DNA of 53,558 bases from Physcia stellaris (GCA_018902385.1 JABSSW010000086.1:1-53558); one strand, 5' to 3'; counted from the stretch's first letter, positions 1 through 12,140 are shown. The notes: a model not told the origin generated them from the sequence alone. Program-made: numbers and translations.

Positions 1-1100
1 TTCATTTGCAATAAAATTACAAAATTTCATCTTGAATTTCATTCAAAATAATCAAAATTTTTTGCAGAACAAAATATCGAAAACAACAAAAATAAAAATT
101 TTGAAACGTTTCAAATGTCGAAAAAATAATGAACGCAAAAAGCAACGCAATTCAAACAAAAATAAATTTAAAAACGATTATAATAAGCGCAAAAAGACGA
201 AAAAAAACTTCGACGAAAAAAAAACAATAATCGATTTCGATTGACAAGAATCGAAAAAAAACGATAAAAATTCAAATTTGATAATTTTAATCAAAATCAA
301 TCAAATTCAAAAAATTATGACGTTGAATCAAACGAATTCAAAATATTCACATAACGACAATAAGTGCAAAGATTGCGATAAATCAAATTGTATTTTCAAA
401 AATTGCAAAAACAAAAAGTCGAAAAAACATACATGAGAGATAGCATTCGATTCGAAATCAAAAAAATAATCGATTTGATGATTTTCAATCAAATTGACAC
501 AACGAAAAAATTTTATATTGAATGACGAAATTGATTTTAATTTTGACGAATCGTTTACGATCGATATCGAAATCAAAAACGTCAAACGTCGTCGAAGAAA
601 GTTTCGCATGATTAAATGCAAAAAAAACAATGATCAAAATAAATAAAAATCAAACGAGAAAAGCAAATTAAAATTCGAAACAATCATTGAATTCAAAAAC
701 AAAAATCAATTTGATAAGTAATATTTTTGTTAAACAATTTGAATTAAAATCATTCAACGTGTTTAATTGCGAAACAATGATTATCGATAATCATTTTTCA
801 AAATTTATGACGTTTATTTCGTGCAATTCGAAATGCAAAACGAGAACGATATGAATCGACGTTTTTTCAATGATAACTTTTTAGAAACGAATTTGACATG
901 AAACATGACGTTAAATTTGTCATGAATGCAATTATCAAACGCAAAAATAGATTGAAAATCGACAAAATCGAATCGTGATCATTGATTGTAAAATCAATTT
1001 TTTTAAATCGTAAATCGTATCGAAAAATCGAATCAAAAAATTAGTCAACGTTGTCGTCGATGACAAAAACAAATTTTCGTCATGTTCGTACGAGTTTTTC
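1..1100 (+). pseudogene. A gag C-terminus and probable aspartic protease remnant
   Basis: The start is an open, highly basic stretch (32-244) typical of a gag nucleocapsid tail. At 365-406 a plus-strand frame reads Cys-x2-Cys-x4-Cys-x4-Cys, the spacing of a retroviral zinc knuckle with Cys in place of the usual His. Around 731-850 a frame gives the FNCETMIIDNHFSKF pattern, which I read weakly as a retropepsin active-site region (LLDxGA...) with its Gly lost. Frames are interrupted many times. The assignment of the protease rests mostly on its position just upstream of the reverse transcriptase, so it is tentative; the zinc knuckle is firmer. Confidence 0.5.
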
Positions 1101-2640
1101 ATGACGAAAAAAAACATGAATAACGTATACATCGAACGACGAACACAAATCGATTCGATTTTTGCGAAAATAAAAAATAAATCAAATATCAAAATCATTA
1201 TATTCGAAATTTTGAAAAAATTCGTTGATTTGACAAATGAAAACAAAACATACGAATTATTTGATCACGAGTCAAACGATCATGTTATTGATTTGAAATC
1301 AAACAAAAAGTTTTTTTACGATTTCATTTATTCATTGTCAAAAACGAATTTAAAATATTACGAATTTATTTGAATAAATATTTCAAGAACGATTTCATCA
1401 AATTTTTCATTTTTTCAATCGAAACATCAATTCTGTTCGTCAAAAAAAGAACGAAACTTTGAAATTATATGTGAATTACAAAAATTTGAATTTTTGACGA
1501 TAAAAAATAGATATTTTTGTCGTTAATCGATGAAAATTTAAATCGTTTGAACAAAATTCGCATTTATACAAATTTCGATATAATAACAACATACAATAAA
1601 TTACGTATCAAAAAAAAACGAATGAAAAACGACGTTCAGAACACGATATGAACATTTTGAATATATCGTTTTATTTTTCGATTTTACTAATGCATTTGCG
1701 ACGTTTCAAAATTTCGTCAATAAAATTTTGATCGAGCGATTCGATTTCATTGTCATAATTTATTTGAACGATATAATTATATATTTCAGATTGAACGAAA
1801 AACAACACATCGAAAACGTCAAATGAATATTAAATCGTTTGCGAAAACACAAACTTTTATCAATATAAAAAAATGTAAATTTTTCAAAAACAACATTGAT
1901 TTTTAAATTTCGTTGTATTTTCAAAAAAAATACAAATGCAAAAAAATAAAATCGATGTCATACAAAAATAATCGACATTCAAAAACGTGTCAAAAATTTT
2001 GAAATTTTTGAAATTATGCAATTTTTATAAACGATTCATCAAACATTTCAATAAATTGACATTATTTTTAATTTTAATGTTAAAAAAATCAACAAAATTT
2101 CATAAAAAAAAAATCAAACGAAAACGTAATTCGAACAAAAATCGAAACAAAAATTACAACAAAAAACGATTGTCAAATGATTTTTTAATTTTCGAAATTT
2201 ACGAAATTTTCAAACGTTTACGAAATGCATTTTTGAAAACATTTATTTTGCAACATTTCGATTCGATTAAATTTATACGTGTAAAAATCGACGTTTCGAA
2301 CAAAATAATAAATAAAATTTTTTGTCAATTAAACGATCAAAATCATTAACATTCGATAATTTATTTTTTCAAAAAATTGATTTCAACGAAATGTAATTAT
2401 GAAATTCACGACAAAAAATTTTTGATCATAATTTTCGCATTCAAACAATGACGTTATTATTTCGAAAAAACGAAAAAACAAATATTCGTTTTGACGAATC
2501 ATCGAAATCTCAATCGTTTCATAATCACAACGAAACTATCATTTCGACAAATACGATAAGCGCAAAAATTGTTTCGTTACAATTTCGTCATCGATTATCG
2601 TTTTGACAACAAAAATTCAACGAACGATTTGTTTCGACGA
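1101..2640 (+). pseudogene. A reverse transcriptase and RNase H remnant
   Basis: RNA-dependent DNA polymerase and RNase H part of a Ty3/gypsy Pol. The open piece at 1101-1373 holds the RT entry region (DHVIDLKSNKKFFYDFIYSL, family form DHAIxLxPGxxPPxGPxYSL). Near 1640-1790 the palm reads FRTRYEHFEYIVLFFDFTNA and then YLND at 1761-1772, where active enzymes have YLDD: the first catalytic Asp is Asn. The open frame 1987-2349 is the thumb/connection (LKLCNFYKRFIKHF) and the start of RNase H (LQHFDSIKFIRVKIDVS). RNase H continues at 2380-2500 (NYEIHDKKFL) and ends near 2570-2640 with FVIDYRFDNKN. Trp positions are TGA. Catalytically dead. Confidence 0.9.
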
Positions 2641-4702
2641 TTTGATCATATGATCACAATTGAAAAAAAAATTGAAAACAATCGTCAGATTTTGACGCGT
2701 TTGCGACAATTTTTGCAATCGATTTCGAACGAATTTGAGATTTGCGTGAGCGAAATTCGAACGACGATGTTCGAATTCAATGACAATGAAAAAAACAAAT
2801 TTGCGAATGATTTTTTTGATTTTCAAAAATGTGCATCAAACGTGATCATCGATGAATGAAAAATATTAATATTGAATAATGCAACAATTTTTCAGTCGAT
2901 TAACGAAATGTTTGCAAAAAAACATATTCACGAACATGATATTGCATACGACGATAAAATTATTGACAATTTCGTCGAATTGATACATTCATTGTTAAAT
3001 CAAAATTCATGCGCGATTCAAATGAAACAAAAATTAATTATTTTTGATATGTCACATTCGCATTGACAAAACGAAAAAAAAATACTGTGACACGATGATT
3101 GTTTGTACGTTTCGTCAAATTTGAAAAAAAATGTCATAAAAACAAATCATGACAATTTTTTCGCTGATCATTTCGAAATAAAACGTATTTTTGAATTGAT
3201 ACGAAAAAAATATTATTGATTTAATCAAAAACGAAACAATTTCGAAAAAAACGTCGAACACGATTCGAACATGCGTGCACAAATAAAAAAAGCATTGCGA
3301 AACATGTATTATTTGCAAAAAAAACAAAACATTTCGTCACAAATCATATGAAAAATTCTCGTTTTTTTTTTATATCGAAATTCAAATGAGTTGATTTTAC
3401 AATGAATTTCGTAACGAATTTTTCAAAAAACAAAACATGAAATGAAACGACGTATGATGCAATATTCGTTGTGATAAATCGTTTGATCAAAATGACACAT
3501 TACATTTCAATCACGAAAACGATGATCGCAAAAGATTTCGTCGAAATTTTAATTCGAAAAATCATTAAATTTCATGATTTTTCATCGTCAATAACAACAG
3601 ACAAAAATTCGATTTTTATCGCTAAATATCATGACGCATTATGTTATGTTTTGAAAATAAAATTGAAATTATTCACGATTTATCATTCGCAAACAAATGA
3701 TCAAACGAAACGACAAAATTCAATCATAAAACAATATTTCAAAATTTTTGTCAATTTCGAGCAAAATGATTGAATGAAATTATTGTCGATGATTGAATTT
3801 GTTTATAACAATAATAAACATGCGTTCACGCAAATGTCATCGTTTGAAACAATCAAAAATACACGTTCAAAATGTTTTTCGAGAATTTTGCAAACTTTAA
3901 AATTAAATTCAAATTTGCTAAAAAGCATGTCGAAAAACTGATCGAATTGATGAAAATATTGAAAATCAATTTAATTTACGTTCAAAAACAACAAATCAAA
4001 TACAAAAATGCAAAAATCAAATTGATGAATTTCGACGTGAAAAATTACGTCAACGTCAACGTCAAAAATATTCGTATCAAACGCAACAAAAAATTGAAAT
4101 GAAAATTTTTCGAATCATTCAAAATATTGAATACAATAAAAAATCAAACATATCGCATAGATATATTCAAACATTGACGAATTCACAATGTTTTTCACGT
4201 TTCGTTGTTCGAAAAATCATATCTAAAAAAAAAAGAAAGTTTCGCTAAAATTCACATATCAGTCAAATGACATCGACATCGAAAAAAACGAAAAATTCAT
4301 CAATGAAAAATATTGAATCGAAATCATTTTAAACAACAAAATCTACAAAGAAAATCAAGTTTCGAACAAATCATATAATGAATCAGAATTTTATTATCTC
4401 GTTCAATGAAAAAATTACGAAAAACGTATTTGAAAACTCGTTTCAATGATCAAACATTTCAAAAATATGCTCAGAAAGTTTCATATGAAAAATTCGAAAA
4501 AAAACGATGTCAATAAAATCACGAATCGTCGACACGTTCGACGTCAAATAGATGTAATTTTCACGATGAAATTGTTGATAAGAAAATCAATATTTCACAT
4601 CTAACTCGATGTTATTTACTGTTTAAAACTTACGACGCATGAAAAATTGAATCGTGTCAAAAACATTTTCAGAAATTGTTGTTCGATCTGATTGAACGAT
4701 AA
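2641..4702 (+). pseudogene. A integrase and pol C-terminus remnant
   Basis: The integrase inserts element cDNA into chromosomes. A linker runs 2641-2870. The zinc-binding region lies at about 2870-3330, with a His pair in NHDNFFADHF. The core is in the open frame 3471-3773 (MINRLIKMTHYISITKT, then ITTDKNSIF, then SQTNDQTKRQNS). In the family these contain the D-D-E triad; here the first Asp is Asn and the Glu is Lys, only the middle Asp remains. After a TGA in place of Trp at about 3772 the frame continues as MKLLSMIEFVYNNNKHA. Further on, 3872-4102 and 4100-4220 encode the GPY/F-like C-terminal part (YRIDIFKH, then RIHNVFHVSL). Pol ends with ESCQKHFQKLLFDLIER and TAA at 4700-4702; the same tail is found in elements B and C. 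Confidence 0.9.
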
Positions 4703-5048
4703 ATATGAATGTGAAATATGATGTTGAATGCAACGATGAAAATATCGAAATTTGATATGTCAATTGCGATCGCGATTATTCGACGTTTATTTCGTTTGAC
4801 AATTTGCAATAACATATCGATTTTGATATACGAGAACAGAAAAATGAAAATAAAAAAATTCGAATTCGATTTCGTTGTCAACAATCAGTTGTCAATCATC
4901 AGATCGAAAATTGTGAATTGTACGAAATCAAACTCTCGATATTGAAAACAGCAAACAGTGAAGTCATCAAATCATGCTTTTTTTGAGTCATTCAAAAAGA
5001 TGTTTTCAAATTTTTAATGCAAATTGATTTGAATTGAGAAAAACAATC

Positions 5049-5140
5049 GATGCGAAAATCACGATCATAATGATTTTTCAAATCAACGATTTTCGATGCG
5101 AAAATCACGATCACAATGATTTTTCAAGTCATAAAATATA
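5049..5140 (+). repeat. Tandem hairpin repeat in the 3' untranslated region of A
   Basis: Two units of about 47 bp share the core GATGCGAAAATCACGATCA followed by AATGATTTTTCAA. Each unit has complementary ends (GAAAATCA and TGATTTTTC) around a short centre, so it can fold as a stem-loop. The same pair of units occurs in element G at about 37528-37612, just before its 3' LTR. The position between pol and LTR suggests a role in packaging, reverse transcription or 3' end formation, but no function is shown. Confidence 0.7.
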
Positions 5141-5220
5141 CAAATTTAGAAATTTTGTTACAAAACAGATGAAAAAATTCTGATTATCTCAAAAAATTTC
5201 GATGTTAAAAAAAAAACGCA

Positions 5221-5505
5221 TGTAAAACATTCAAAATTCAAATCGACATAAAATATGATCGAATTTCGATAAAATCGAAATATGCATCATGATCATTTGC
5301 AAAACAAACATCGAATTCGAAAAAATGCTGTTTGCATTTCTTTGTACAACAACAAACAACAAATCGAATGATTTGCAATTGAAATTTTTTATTCTTTTTA
5401 TTCGTACAGTTGTATATAGCGAGCAAATAGTGACTAAAATTTTTGATTTTTTAGAAATTAATCTAATTATCAATCAGAAACTATACATTTTTGATGTCAC
5501 ATTTC
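5221..5505 (+). repeat. 3' LTR of element A
   Basis: Starts TGTAAAACATTC, matching the TGTAAGAAATTC start of the G LTRs, and shares blocks along its length to CTATACATTT..TGATGTCA near 5481-5500. The end is blurred: similarity to G fades between 5501 and 5510, and the inverted-repeat arm is recognisable from about 5507. An open frame of 117 codons that crosses this LTR and runs into the arm (5289-5642) is not a gene. Its 5' partner is outside the window. Confidence 0.75.
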
Positions 5506-5506
5506 G

Positions 5507-6254
5507 TATTTTGCATTCAAAATATTCAAAATTAAAAACACAATTGCGAAAATTGACAAATCGTCACAAACATTTGATCGCGATAATTCAAAATTTTCAC
5601 AACACGATTGTTTTTGATGTTAAATTGAAATTCGAAATATGACAAAATATTCGAAATAAAATTAAATCAATCAACATTGTATTTCGATCGCATTTAAATC
5701 GATTTAAACATTTATAAATTGTTTTCGATCGTGTTCAATAATTTCAACAACAATTAAATGATTGTCAAAAATGAATATCGACAATGTTTAAATACGATTT
5801 ATAAATCGTGCGATCGCGAAAATTTTCAATATTCGAATACAATTTTTGAAATTTTCACAATTGACGTAATTGCAAAAATTATATATTGTTTGACATCGAA
5901 TCAAATTTGCATTAAATTCAATTTGTTTTCAATTATATTTTTCATTTTTATCATTTTTTTTGATTTTATTTGAATATATTTTTTGTTGCAATTTTCGTTT
6001 TCGATTTTTATGAATCGAAAAAAACGAAAGAAATCGTGAAAAAAAATAAACAATAAAAAAACAAAAAAATAAATTAAAAAATGATTTGAATACGAAAAGT
6101 AAATTAAAAGTGAAAAATGAATTATTGACGAAAAATGAATTGAAAACGAATAATAAAAAAAAAATTAAAAACGAATTAAAAACAAAAAATAAAAATAAAA
6201 ATGAAAAATGAATTGAAAACGAAAAAAATTGAACAAATAAAAAATCGTTGTTAT
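5507..6254 (+). repeat. Inverted-repeat arm IR-L, block 1
   Basis: This block is the reverse complement of about 41450-42185. Shared landmarks include the GATTTATAAATCGT stretch near 5800 and the AATATATTTTTTGTTGCAATT stretch near 5970, both found inverted near 41700-41890. The part 6050-6240 is a degenerate low-complexity run of short AATGAATTGAAAACGAA-like units, mirrored at 41463-41640. I recognise no gene in it. It ends with GTTAT (6250-6254), the left target duplication of element C. Confidence 0.88.
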
Positions 6255-6470
6255 TGTGAAATGCTATGCAATGATATGATATTATTACATAATTACACGA
6301 AAATATCGAAGTAAAAAGCAAATACATAAAAATCTGTAAAAACATATGTAAAAATTTGATTTTTGAATGCGTCAAAACGAATCTCGATTTTAACATTCGA
6401 TGTGATAAAATAACGATGTTAACTCGATGTTAATTTTGTTAAATATTGAATTCGATGTACGCTCGTCACA
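6255..6470 (-). repeat. 3' LTR of element C
   Basis: Direct repeat of 21211-21475. On the plus strand it begins TGTGAAATGCTATGCAATGA and ends GTACGCTCGTCACA. It lacks an internal segment of about 45 bp that the 5' copy has (around 21307-21355). The pattern ATGCAATGATAT...GTGATAAAATAA...CGTCACA is shared with the LTRs of element D. Confidence 0.92.
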
Positions 6471-7220
6471 TTATTTCTCGTTTTTTTTTCAATTTCGTCT
6501 CGAAACGATCAATTGAATTTTTTTCTCTTTGACGAACGTTTTGCGCAATCTAAATACGCTGTTGAATGACGTTGAATTGAATGATTGACGAAATGAAAAA
6601 ATAAATTCGAAATGTTGTGAAATCGATTTCGTTCGCGAAATCGATTCGTCAAAATTCGTGAAAACATCAAATCGATTTACGATGAAATGAACAATTTGAT
6701 CATGTTAATAAAATCATCGTAACAATGTTTAACGCATTGATATTTTCGCGTATGCGAAAATTTGTGTGTACATTGCATGCGACAAAACGTGAATGTAATG
6801 AATGTTTTGAAAAATAATCAATTCATACGTTTCGTCAAAAATAATTTCAACGAACATCAATAAACAAACAATTGCGAATTCGATTTAACGCGTCAACAAT
6901 TTTGAGAATTTTTGCAACATCAAATTGATATCACGAAACGAACAATTTGATCGTGTCGATAAAATTTTCGTCATCAAAATTAACGCGTCGATATTATCGC
7001 ATATACGATAATTGATTCGTACATTGCATTCAACGAAATGTGCATGTATTAAATTTTTTGAAAAACAAACATTTTAAACGAATTTTACAAATAGTTTCGC
7101 GCGTCATTAATAAACAATTGAAAATTTTGTTGACGAATTTGTAAATGTTCGAAATTTTTGACAATTTGTTGTTATTTATATTATTGCATGACTTTTTGCA
7201 TAACACGTTTTTTACATTAT
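6471..7220 (-). repeat. C 3' region with a 251-bp tandem duplication carrying a hairpin
   Basis: Between pol and the 3' LTR, two diverged units lie in tandem, period about 251 bp (about 6655-6900 and 6910-7110). Both contain ACATCAAAT..GA, ACAATTTGATC(A/G)TG and a TACATTGCAT block. Each holds a perfect short palindrome: arms ATTTTCGC/GCGAAAAT at 6742-6761 and ATTATCG/CGATAAT at 6993-7012. The arms differ between units but stay complementary. No coding sequence is seen here. Confidence 0.75.
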
Positions 7221-8286
7221 TTATTGTTCAATAAAATTTGACGACAATTTTTGAAAATGTTTTTGACACGATTCAATTTTTCATGCGACGTAAATTTTGA
7301 CAATAAATAACGCGAAATAACATGAAAACGAAAAATCGAAACAAAAATTATTTGAATCAATTTGACAATGAGTCGTAACGAATTCATGTTGACGTTTTTT
7401 GATCGATCATAAACGATGTTTACAATTTAATCATTTCGTAAAACAAATTTCGTTGTCTTTGAATTAGTTTCGTGAAAAGCATTCACGATGCTTTGAGCAT
7501 TTTGAAATTCGTCATCGTCGACATAATATCAAATTCGATCATGAGAATTTCAATTCGATCATTTGCAACGATATTGAAAACGATAATAATGATATCGAAA
7601 TTGTAATATATCATCGAATTTTCATTCAAACATTTCGTTTGCGATAATTGATTTTGAAAAATCGTTATGTTGTTTTTTCAACGAGTTTTTAAATTTTTTT
7701 TTTAATAATCAGAAATGAAAAATTGAATGAATGTGCATATCGTCGAGCAATTTCAATTCATAAACGAATTTTTTTTTTGATCATTTTATATGAGTTCAAT
7801 TTTTTGTCGTTCAATTTGTTTGACGAACGAATTGTTTTTATATGACGACGATTCAATCAAACGTAATTTTTTATTTCAAAATTTATTGAGAAACGAAATT
7901 TGTTGATTCGAACAATCATTTTTTGTTTTACATCGATAACATTGATTTTGACGTATTCGATAATACGATTCATTTTTTCGACAATAAATTCGTTTTGTTT
8001 AATCAACAAACGTTTTTTAATGATTTCGTAATCATCTAGATTTGATTCAAAAATCATTCGAGAATGATAACTTTTATTAGTGAAAAATGAAATGAATTCG
8101 ATGATTGTTGAAATATCGTTGTTGTCAACGAATTTCATGATATTTATTCAATCAATTCAATCGTTTTGACGATAATTGCAATACAGACGCAATCGAATTT
8201 CGATATTTTGATTCGTTCGTTCGATTTGATCATCGATTTCAAATTGAAAAGCAATGAACAATTTACATTTGATTTTTAATCGTTTA
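7221..8286 (-). pseudogene. C integrase second half and pol C-terminus remnant
   Basis: Minus-strand continuation of the C integrase on the left side of element B. From the right it reads IKCKLFIAFQFEIDDQIERT (about 8276-8190), which includes the catalytic Glu, then after two TGA codons the open frame 8138-7857 (MKFVDNNDISTIIEF..FFTNKSYHSRM), the family's MAEFAxNN...SPFFxNxGxHPRM block. A long coiled stretch and the pol tail ESCQKHFQKL follow, with TAA at 7223-7221. The matching first half lies at 14932-15480. The jump from homology with the B integrase to B LTR sequence occurs at about 8286. Confidence 0.9.
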
Positions 8287-8510
8287 TATCATGAATCGTG
8301 TTTGAATAAACGTATTATTGACTAACTAGACGAAAACAATAAGTTTGCAAAAACAAATAGATACAAAATGTTGAAATTGCAAACAGTGTGCGACGTCAAA
8401 TTTCAAATCACGCTAATTTCGACGTAAAATTAAAACATAGTTCGCTGTTCGATCACATATCATATCAACTATCTATTTGTCAAATTTATCTGTCAAACAT
8501 GTTCGTAACA
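8287..8510 (-). repeat. 3' LTR of element B
   Basis: Direct repeat of 14710-14931. Plus-strand start TATCATGAATCGTGTTTGAA, end TTCGTAACA. Retains slightly more CT/AG than its partner (for example ACTAACTAGA here versus ATTAATTAAA in the right copy), so the two LTRs were hit unequally by the same C-to-T process. Confidence 0.92.
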
Positions 8511-8652
8511 TTATTTTTTTCTTTTCGCGAGCGTCGTCTCGACGATTCGTTGTTGTTTCGAAATTTTGAAAATCTTGTTGATTGATTTGAATGTTTGAAA
8601 AATTCAAAAATTTCACGATCATCATTTTATTTTTTGATGTTTTGTTATCGTC
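8511..8652 (-). other. B 3' untranslated stretch
   Basis: Short stretch between the pol stop and the 3' LTR of B. It begins TTATTTTTTTCTTTTCGCG and shares a T-rich, CGTCTCGA-containing block with the equivalent place in C (6471-6510), D (46044-46085) and E (21929-21960). A polypurine tract would be expected next to the LTR on the minus strand (A-rich here), but I cannot define it. Confidence 0.5.
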
Positions 8653-10270
8653 TCAACGCTCGATAAAATTTGACAACAGTTTCTGAAAATGTTTTTGACA
8701 CGATTCAGTTCTCTATGCGATGTAAGCTTTGACTGTAAACAACATCGAAACGATAATAGAAACTGAAAATCGAAAAAAATCGAAAAAGTGAAAACGTAAA
8801 TGAATGCATCGAATTTGAAATTTTCAAATTCTAATCGAATGTAATTTCAATAAAAGTCAAAACGACGATTTTTTTTCGAAAACGACGACGATTTGCAAAA
8901 AAATCTTGAATATCGACGACGAAAATATTTGATTTAAACGATTTTGAATTTGCGACGATGAAATGATTTCGATGAAAATTTTTTATCACGTCGCGAACGT
9001 TATCGAATTCATCGTTATCGACGTAATATCACGTTCGATCATGTGATCAATTTGATCAATTGACACGATATTGAAAACGATTGTAATGATATCGAAATTT
9101 CAAAATATCGTTCATTTTTCATTCGAAATTCTCGTTGACTATAACAGAATCGAATGATTCGTTGATTTGATTTTCGAAAAAATCACAAAAATTTTTGCGA
9201 AAAAGTCAACAATGAAACACATCGTAAATTCGCATTGTTTCAAATAATTCGAATTGATAAAAATTGTTTCGACGTTTTAACATTTTGAACGAATTCAATT
9301 TTTTGTCATCGAATTTGTTAAATGATTTAACGATTTTGATGTTTCGTCGATTCAAAAAAACGTAATTTTTTTCGACGTATTTCACAACTTTGCGATGCTT
9401 GTTGATTTGAATTGTCATGCGTTTCTGAACTACGTCGACGTGATTTCGCACGTAATTGAGAATGTTTTGCATGATGTTTGTGATATTTTTCGCTTTGACG
9501 ATCAACAATCGTTCTTTTGTCGTGACATACGAAATAGAATTCGATGAAAAACTCATACGTGAATGAAAATTCTTGTTGACGAAAAACGATGACAATTCAA
9601 TAAATGCAAAAATCGCGTTGTTGTTTGCAAATTCGATCATAAATAATCAAACGTTTCAATCGTTTTGCATGTAATTGCAATATTGTCGCAATTGTTTTTC
9701 GATGTTTTGATTGATTTTTTCGATTTGATCATCAATTTTTGAATGAAAAATCGTGAAAAATTTACATTTGATGTCGAAAATTCTGCAAAAAATTTGTCAT
9801 ACGAAAAACACGAATTGAAAATCTCGATCAAATGTTATGAAAAAAAACAAATCATGAATACGAAACACGTATTGAATGAGTATTTTTGTTGTGATTTCAA
9901 CATTCGTGTTCTCGTTTTTCGCTGTACAGAATGCATAATGACGTTTTTTATTAAATTTGTCGATTATCGTGCAAATGACATTATGATCGTGAACGTCAAA
10001 TAATTTCGTGATGAAATCAATGAATATATTCGTTCAACGTTGCAAAAATATGATCAGAAAAATGAATAAATCGTTTTTACGATTTTTGAAAATTTTAATT
10101 CGTTGACATTCGTGACAATTACGTACGTATCGACGAATTGTTTTGCGCATGTTGAATCAATAATAATCACGACGTAAAAAATTTTTCATACGATTAAATT
10201 CAAAATGATTCGATGCGAAAAATTCATGAATTTTTTTGAAAAAATCAACGAACAAAAAAGCATCGACGAG
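8653..10270 (-). pseudogene. B integrase and pol C-terminus remnant
   Basis: Minus-strand integrase. The zinc-binding region lies about 10270-10030. The core begins near 10019 as DFITKLFDVHDHNVICTIID and runs through TFDRDFQF to DDQIEKINQNIEKQLRQYC near 9680. The D-D-E triad appears intact here, unlike in A. Two TGA codons replace Trp near 9640, then the open frame 9640-9206 reads MIEFANNNAIFAFIELSSFF and carries the C-terminal domain to KIVKSF..FELFETMRIYDVFH (family form ...LELPxxMxIHDVFH). The pol tail ESCQKHFQKL is at about 8720-8680, stop TGA 8655-8653. Still non-coding because of several stops. Confidence 0.9.
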
Positions 10271-10950
10271 CATTCATAATCGATTTTTGTAATATAAAGC
10301 ATCGTTTTTTTTTTGACAATCGCGTAAATTGATTTCATTCACGAAAATAAAATTTTGATTGAATGTTTCACGATATGTTCGACAATCGTCGTTTGTTTTG
10401 TTTGCGACGAAAATTCGTTCGTAAATTGATTCGTCAAATTCGACGACATGAATTTCGAATCGTTTTGAAATGAACAACATTTGTTTTTTATATTGATGTC
10501 GTTCATCGTTATCGTTTTTAAATCGTGAATTCGACATGCGAATCAAAACGTTTGTTTTAACGTTTTGAATTTCTGATTGAAACTGAATGACGATATTGAA
10601 TTTCGATAAAATTTCTGTTCAACGAATTTGACGAAAAATTAACTTTTTCGAAATTATGAAAATTTTCAAATTTTTGTGATCGATGAAAATTTTAATCGAT
10701 TCGTCAATTTTTTCGAGTTTTGAACGTCAATGTTTCAAACAACGAATGATGATCAATAATTTTTTGTCATAAATTTCGTAATTGCATTCGATTGAAATCA
10801 TGTTTCGACTGTAAAAGACAACGAAATGCAAAATTTTTTCGTCATCGTATTGCGATAGCATTTTCGCATTAACGTAATTTGAAAAATCGATTTTCAAAAT
10901 GACTTGTTTGATTTTATCGTAATGACGAAATATGAAAATTTCGATCATCG
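10271..10950 (-). pseudogene. B RNase H C-terminus and linker remnant
   Basis: The open frame 10948-10727 reads FRHYDKIKQVILKIDFSNYV and ECNYEIYDKKLLIIIRCLKH, the start of a gypsy RNase H with its ETDASDYV and YEIYDKELLAI blocks. The catalytic Asp of TDAS is conserved as D in KIDFS. The open frame 10546-10274 is the linker before the integrase zinc finger (SIYERIFVANKTNDDCRTYRE, then LRDCQKKNDALYYKNRL), typical of this lineage. A TGA at the Trp that follows LKH breaks the frame. Confidence 0.87.
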
Positions 10951-12140
10951 TTTTTTTAAATAGATTGAAAATCTCTTTTGCTTTCGTAATTCATTCGAAT
11001 TTTACGAATTTCTTGATCATTCGAATGAAAATTTTGATTTTTTTCGAAAAATCACGAATGAAACGTCGATAAAAATTGACGAAATTCACGAAAATTTGTA
11101 TTTTTTGAAATTGATAAAACGTTTCAATCAATTATGATTTGTATTTTTTTTGAATTCATGCGAAAATCATTCATCGAAAATATAACGTTTAAAAAAATCA
11201 TTTTTTTTTAAAAAATTCGCATTTTTCGATATTCATTTGTAAATCGATTTTTTTGAATTTTTTCAATATTGCTCGAACGTGCACGATATGTTTTTTTTTG
11301 AATTTGTTGTAAATGAATATGTCATTCAAATAAATTTGACAAAATTCGTTCAAAAAATTGAAATAAAAAATCATTTATGTAATGTTGTCAATTTGCAAAA
11401 TCGTTGATTAATTCAAAAATAATATTCGATATTTATACGATTTCATAAAAATGACGAACGTGATGAATTTTTCACTTTTTTTCATTCATTCGAAATTTAT
11501 TGAAAATTGATATGATATTCAATTTGATCAAATATTTGCAATTTTGAATTTTGATCAAAGTTTTTTCAATCAAAAAAATGAAATATCGATTGCGTTTCGT
11601 AATATAATTGAATCGACGATAATTCACACACAAACGTAATTGATCGTTGAATTTGATCGCAAATAAAACAAATGAAACATATGTCGTTTGATTAAATACG
11701 ATAAATTTTTTTTGCAAATTTTTTTTCAAATATTTTTTCAATTTTTTGAGTTTGAATTCGAATAAAGAATACATTCGATTGCGAAACAAAAAATTGCTAT
11801 CGTTCAACAATTCGATTTTATGATCGTATGATTTATGAAAAAGCAATTTGATGATTTTTTGAAAATCAAATATTTTTGATAAATGACGAAAATATTTTGA
11901 CATTTTTTTCATTATGCGTTCGAATATCGATTTGATTTGTTCGTGTTTTAAAATTTTTTTGATCATGACGACGATTTTTAACGATTCAAAATTCGTTTGT
12001 AATGTTTTGAACGCGAAATCGATTTGATTGATCGTAATGAAAAAACATTGAACGTTTTGTTTTCGATTTTTGACATCGATCAACAAACAAAAAAAAATTG
12101 CATCAATTATTGCGATATTCATCGAATCGTCAAAATTCAA
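10951..12140 (-). pseudogene. B reverse transcriptase remnant
   Basis: The open frame 12140-11472 (222 codons, among the longest in the window) holds the protease-RT linker and the RT fingers: KSYDHKIELLNDSNFLFRNR (family H-SYDHKIxL), MYSLFEFKLKKLKKYLKKNL, VLFAIKFNDQLRLCVNYR and YLIKLNIISIFNKFRM. The first catalytic Asp of the family TKLDI block is Asn (KLNI). Downstream, 11460-11150 carries the palm in broken frames; 11332-11321 encodes YLND instead of YLDD, so the second catalytic site is damaged too. Connection and thumb are at about 11150-10950. Confidence 0.9.

Larger units (their letters stand above)
1..5505 (+). mobile_element. Element A: Ty3/gypsy LTR retrotransposon, 5' part outside window
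   Basis: A decayed Ty3/gypsy element read on the plus strand. Domain order is gag zinc knuckle (about 365-406), probable protease (about 730-1000), reverse transcriptase (1101-2000), RNase H (2000-2640), integrase zinc-binding region and core (2870-3870), pol C-terminus ending at TAA 4700-4702, and a 3' LTR from 5221. The 5' LTR and most of gag lie left of the window. The reading frame is broken mainly by TGA codons at positions where the family has Trp, which fits GG to GA change. The 3' LTR and 3' untranslated region match those of element G, so A and G are one family, A the fuller copy. The right end abuts the inverted-repeat arm that starts near 5507, so A appears inserted at or within that arm. 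Seen directly: domains and LTR similarity; inferred: insertion into the arm. Confidence 0.9.

Noticed and set aside
5289-5642. 117-codon plus frame as a gene
   Set aside because: It starts inside the A LTR and ends in the inverted-repeat arm, so it crosses an element boundary.
5929-6396. 155-codon minus frame rich in Phe and Ser
   Set aside because: It spans the low-complexity run of IR-L and the C LTR. The mirrored run at 41382-41675 gives a similar chance frame on the plus strand.
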